This document shows, one piece after another, positions 12,308-14,308 of a DNA stretch of 14,308 nt (positions within the stretch are counted from its first letter, which is position 1; every line of letters starts with the position of its first letter). Source of the stretch: Clostridiales bacterium (GTDB lineage Bacteria; Bacillota; Clostridia; Peptostreptococcales; JAAYPU01); assembly GCA_012519645.1 (NCBI GenBank), contig JAAYPU010000280.1:1-14308 (forward strand), in the 5' to 3' direction. The translations under genes were made by a program, and so were the position numbers. The notes beneath the pieces were generated by a model that was not told the origin of the DNA, did not search any database, and saw nothing but the letters and a program-made list of their open reading frames with translations.

Positions 12308-13600
12308 ATGAAAAGAACATTGATATCTGAGCTATTTCAGATGGAAGAAAAACAAGTGTTATTAAAAGGATGGATTCATAAGATTAAGGAATTCGGCAAT
12401 TTTGCTTTTGTTGTTTTAAGAGATAAGACCGGATTGGTGCAGTTAGTAGTAGATGATGTAAATATAATTAATCAATTGAAACTGGAAATGTCCGTAGAAA
12501 TTTCAGGACAATTAAAGAAAAACGAAAAAGCGCCCGGCGGTGTGGAAGTGCATGTTGAAAAAATGAGGATACTCGGAAATATATACTATGACCTTTTACC
12601 GTTTTCCATTAATCAGATAAAGGTACAGACAACTTTGGAAAACGAGCTGGATTATAGATATATTAGCTTGAGAAGACCTGACAGGAGAGTGGTTTTTAAA
12701 GTACAACAGGAGGTAACAGAAGCTTTCAGGAGATACCTTATAGAAAAAGGCTTTTCAGAGATCCATACACCTAAGATAATAGCATCAGGGACTGAAGGCG
12801 GTTCTGAGATGTTTACGGTAAAATACTTTGAAAACAGAGCTTTTCTTGCTCAAAGCCCCCAATTCTACAAACAAATGATGGTAGGATCAGGTTTTGAAGC
12901 CGTATTTGAAATAGGTCATGCATATAGAGCTGAGCCACATAATACGTGGAGACATCTTAACGAATATGTAAGCTTAGATGTGGAGATGGGTTTTATTGAG
13001 GATGAGAACGATTTAATGGATTTAGAGGAAGGTTTCATTAATTTTTTGTATGATCATCTAAAGGAGACATGCAGGGAAGAATTAAAATTATTAAATATCG
13101 AGTTAGGAACAATAAACAAAATACCCAGAATTACTTTACAGGATGTGCAGAAAATTCTCGAAGATGTATTTGGAAAGAGTTCTCCATCTGGTAATATAGA
13201 TGCTGAAGGGGAAGTATTGCTTTCTAAATATATAAAAGAAAAATATGATAGCGATTTTGTTTTTATCACAAAATATCCTGTGTCTAAAAGACCTATGTAT
13301 ACAATGCCTGATTCGAAGGAAGAAGGCATGACAAGAAGCTTTGACTTGATTTACAAGGGTTTGGAGATTACCTCAGGTGGATTGAGAATACACGATTATG
13401 AAATGTTGAAGGGAAATATAATCAAATTTGGTTTAAAGCCTGAAGACTTTTCCTTTTATCTGGATAGCTTGAAGTATGGCATGCCCCCTCATGGAGGATT
13501 TGCAATTGGTCTTGAACGTATTACAATGAAGCTGCTCGATCTGGACAATACCAGACAGAGTACCTTATTGCCCAGAGATATGAACAGAATTGAACCTTAG
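12308..13600 (+). CDS. aspS: Aspartyl-tRNA synthetase, archaeal type, probably non-discriminating
   Basis: A class II synthetase of 430 aa, the length of archaeal-type AspRS and far shorter than the ~590-aa bacterial type. An N-terminal OB-fold anticodon-binding domain (GWIHKI...LRD, 21-39) precedes the catalytic core. Seen are the motif 1 region RYLIEKGFSEIHTPKI, GTEGGSEMF (161-169), AQSPQFYKQ (181-189, an AspRS feature), motif 2 RAEPHNTWRHLNE (207-219) and motif 3 GGFAIGLERI (396-405). His24 and Pro76 sit where, as I recall, discriminating Thermococcus AspRS has Trp26 and Lys85; His and Pro go with charging both tRNA(Asp) and tRNA(Asn). The neighbouring gatC and gatA and the Asn-type T-box agree. 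GGAG at 12296-12299 selects the ATG at 12308 over the in-frame GTG at 12299. Confidence 0.93.
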   Translation: MKRTLISELFQMEEKQVLLKGWIHKIKEFGNFAFVVLRDKTGLVQLVVDDVNIINQLKLEMSVEISGQLKKNEKAPGGVEVHVEKMRILGNIYYDLLPFSINQIKVQTTLENELDYRYISLRRPDRRVVFKVQQEVTEAFRRYLIEKGFSEIHTPKIIASGTEGGSEMFTVKYFENRAFLAQSPQFYKQMMVGSGFEAVFEIGHAYRAEPHNTWRHLNEYVSLDVEMGFIEDENDLMDLEEGFINFLYDHLKETCREELKLLNIELGTINKIPRITLQDVQKILEDVFGKSSPSGNIDAEGEVLLSKYIKEKYDSDFVFITKYPVSKRPMYTMPDSKEEGMTRSFDLIYKGLEITSGGLRIHDYEMLKGNIIKFGLKPEDFSFYLDSLKYGMPPHGGFAIGLERITMKLLDLDNTRQSTLLPRDMNRIEP

Positions 13601-13611
13601 GAGGAGATAGG

Positions 13612-13896
13612 ATGAAAACAGATATTAAAACCATAAACTATATAGCTGCACTGGCAAAGCTTAAATTTGAAGGAGAAGAGGCAGAAAAATTTGCAAAAGA
13701 GTTTGATCAGATATTGGAGCATTTTGAGAACTTGGCTTCCGTAGATTTAACGAATATAGATATATATCAATTTGAAAACAAAGAATCAGTTCTCAGAGAT
13801 GATGTACTGCTGCAGGTGGAAAATAAGGAAGAGCTTTTCAGAAATGCAAAAGACTTTGAAGAAGGCTATATCCTGATACCTAAGGTTATAGAATAG
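13612..13896 (+). CDS. gatC: Asp/Glu-tRNA amidotransferase subunit C
   Basis: GatC, the small 94-aa subunit that wraps around GatA and GatB and stabilises the GatCAB complex, which amidates Asp-tRNA(Asn) and Glu-tRNA(Gln). It has typical length, the N-terminal helix INYIAALAKLKF..EEAEKFAKEFDQIL and the C-terminal LRDD...NAKDFEEGYILIPKVIE (family pattern LR.D...ap....gyi.vPkv). It starts 11 nt after aspS; the Shine-Dalgarno AGGAGGAG overlaps the aspS stop. This is the second gene of the T-box operon. Confidence 0.95.
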   Translation: MKTDIKTINYIAALAKLKFEGEEAEKFAKEFDQILEHFENLASVDLTNIDIYQFENKESVLRDDVLLQVENKEELFRNAKDFEEGYILIPKVIE

Positions 13897-13907
13897 GAGT
13901 GTGTTAA

Positions 13908-14308
13908 ATGAAGATAGAAAAGATGACTATAGATGATATTCAGAAAGGGTATGCTTCTAAAGAGTTTTCAGCCAAGGAGATCGTTGAAAGCTGCTTTTCA
14001 AGAATCCATAGCTTTGAGCCTCAGATAAATGCTTTTTTATCACTGTGTGAAGAGGCGGCATTGAAAGAAGCTGAAAAGGTGGATGCCAAAATAGCAGCTA
14101 ATGAAAAATTAAATAAGCTTGAAGGCATTCCTGTGGCAATAAAAGATTGTATTTGCACAAAGGGGATACCTTCAACCTGTGCCTCAAAAATGCTGGAGGA
14201 TTATATACCGCCTTATGATGCCACTGTTATAAAAAAGCTTAAGAGCTCAGGAGCTATTATTTTAGGTAAAACTAACATGGATGAATTTGCTATGGGTTCT
14301 TCTACAGA
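13908..14308 (+). CDS. gatA: Asp/Glu-tRNA amidotransferase subunit A, 5' part
   Basis: GatA, the amidase subunit that releases ammonia from glutamine for GatB. The first 133 codons are present and the gene is cut by the window edge; the family has about 485 residues. My translation from ATG 13908 gives MKIEKMTIDDIQ..., then GIPVAIKD with catalytic Lys79 at the same number as in S. aureus GatA, CTKGIPSTCASKML, IPPYDATV, and GKTNMDEFAMGSST. The two catalytic serines lie beyond the edge. AGGAG (13895-13899) overlaps the gatC stop and is 8 nt from the ATG. gatB is expected next but is not in view. Confidence 0.97.
   Translation, partial: MKIEKMTIDDIQKGYASKEFSAKEIVESCFSRIHSFEPQINAFLSLCEEAALKEAEKVDAKIAANEKLNKLEGIPVAIKDCICTKGIPSTCASKMLEDYIPPYDATVIKKLKSSGAIILGKTNMDEFAMGSST

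Overview
The window looks like chromosomal DNA of a low-GC, Gram-positive anaerobe of the class Clostridia. The evidence is AT-rich codon use, strong AGGAGG-type ribosome binding sites, a T-box riboswitch, a tandem metI/metC-like pair as in Bacillus, and an archaeal-type AspRS linked to gatC and gatA. I cannot name a genus. All gene calls are familiar families; the unusual content is between the genes and in the T-box leader.

Layout. (1) Positions 1-344 hold a mosaic of short tandem repeats and hairpins with no gene. (2) Positions 514-5112 hold a forward, probably single, operon: mnmA, a NifS-type cysteine desulfurase, and two tandem Cys/Met-metabolism PLP enzymes resembling B. subtilis MetI and MetC. 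All four steps revolve around cysteine sulfur: tRNA 2-thiolation, cysteine desulfuration, and trans-sulfuration toward homocysteine. A two-way terminator near 5273-5297 separates this operon from the convergent gene. (3) Positions 5338-6672 (reverse) encode a YjiH-like Gate-domain membrane protein. It is divergent from a BaiN/HI0933-family flavoprotein (6773-8011). (4) Two single genes follow, each preceded by repeat elements that run almost to the ribosome binding site: a COG2509-type FAD-dependent protein (8333-9919) and a short Orn/Lys/Arg decarboxylase-family protein (10127-11548). (5) Positions 11547-11947 hold a second large mosaic repeat; most of it (about 11578-11892) is an inverted copy of the mosaic at 1-344. 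(6) A promoter (TTGCAA, 17 nt, TAAAAT) drives a complete T-box leader (12031-12276), then aspS (archaeal type), gatC and the start of gatA, which runs off the right edge.

How it works together. The last operon makes Asn-tRNA(Asn) by the indirect route: a non-discriminating AspRS charges tRNA(Asn) with Asp, and GatCAB amidates it. The leader's specifier loop reads G-AAC-A, so it offers AAC (Asn) and, shifted by one base, GAA (Glu). This matches the two-codon T-box described for the Clostridium acetobutylicum transamidation operon.

The least explained content is the intergenic repeat system. Tandem 7-mers of several different sequences and tandem 11-mers are arranged around perfect or near-perfect hairpins, some with compensatory base changes and several capped by the very stable GCGAAGC or GAA/TTC turns. 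Two units are nested inverted repeats. No transposase or other likely mobilising protein lies in the window.
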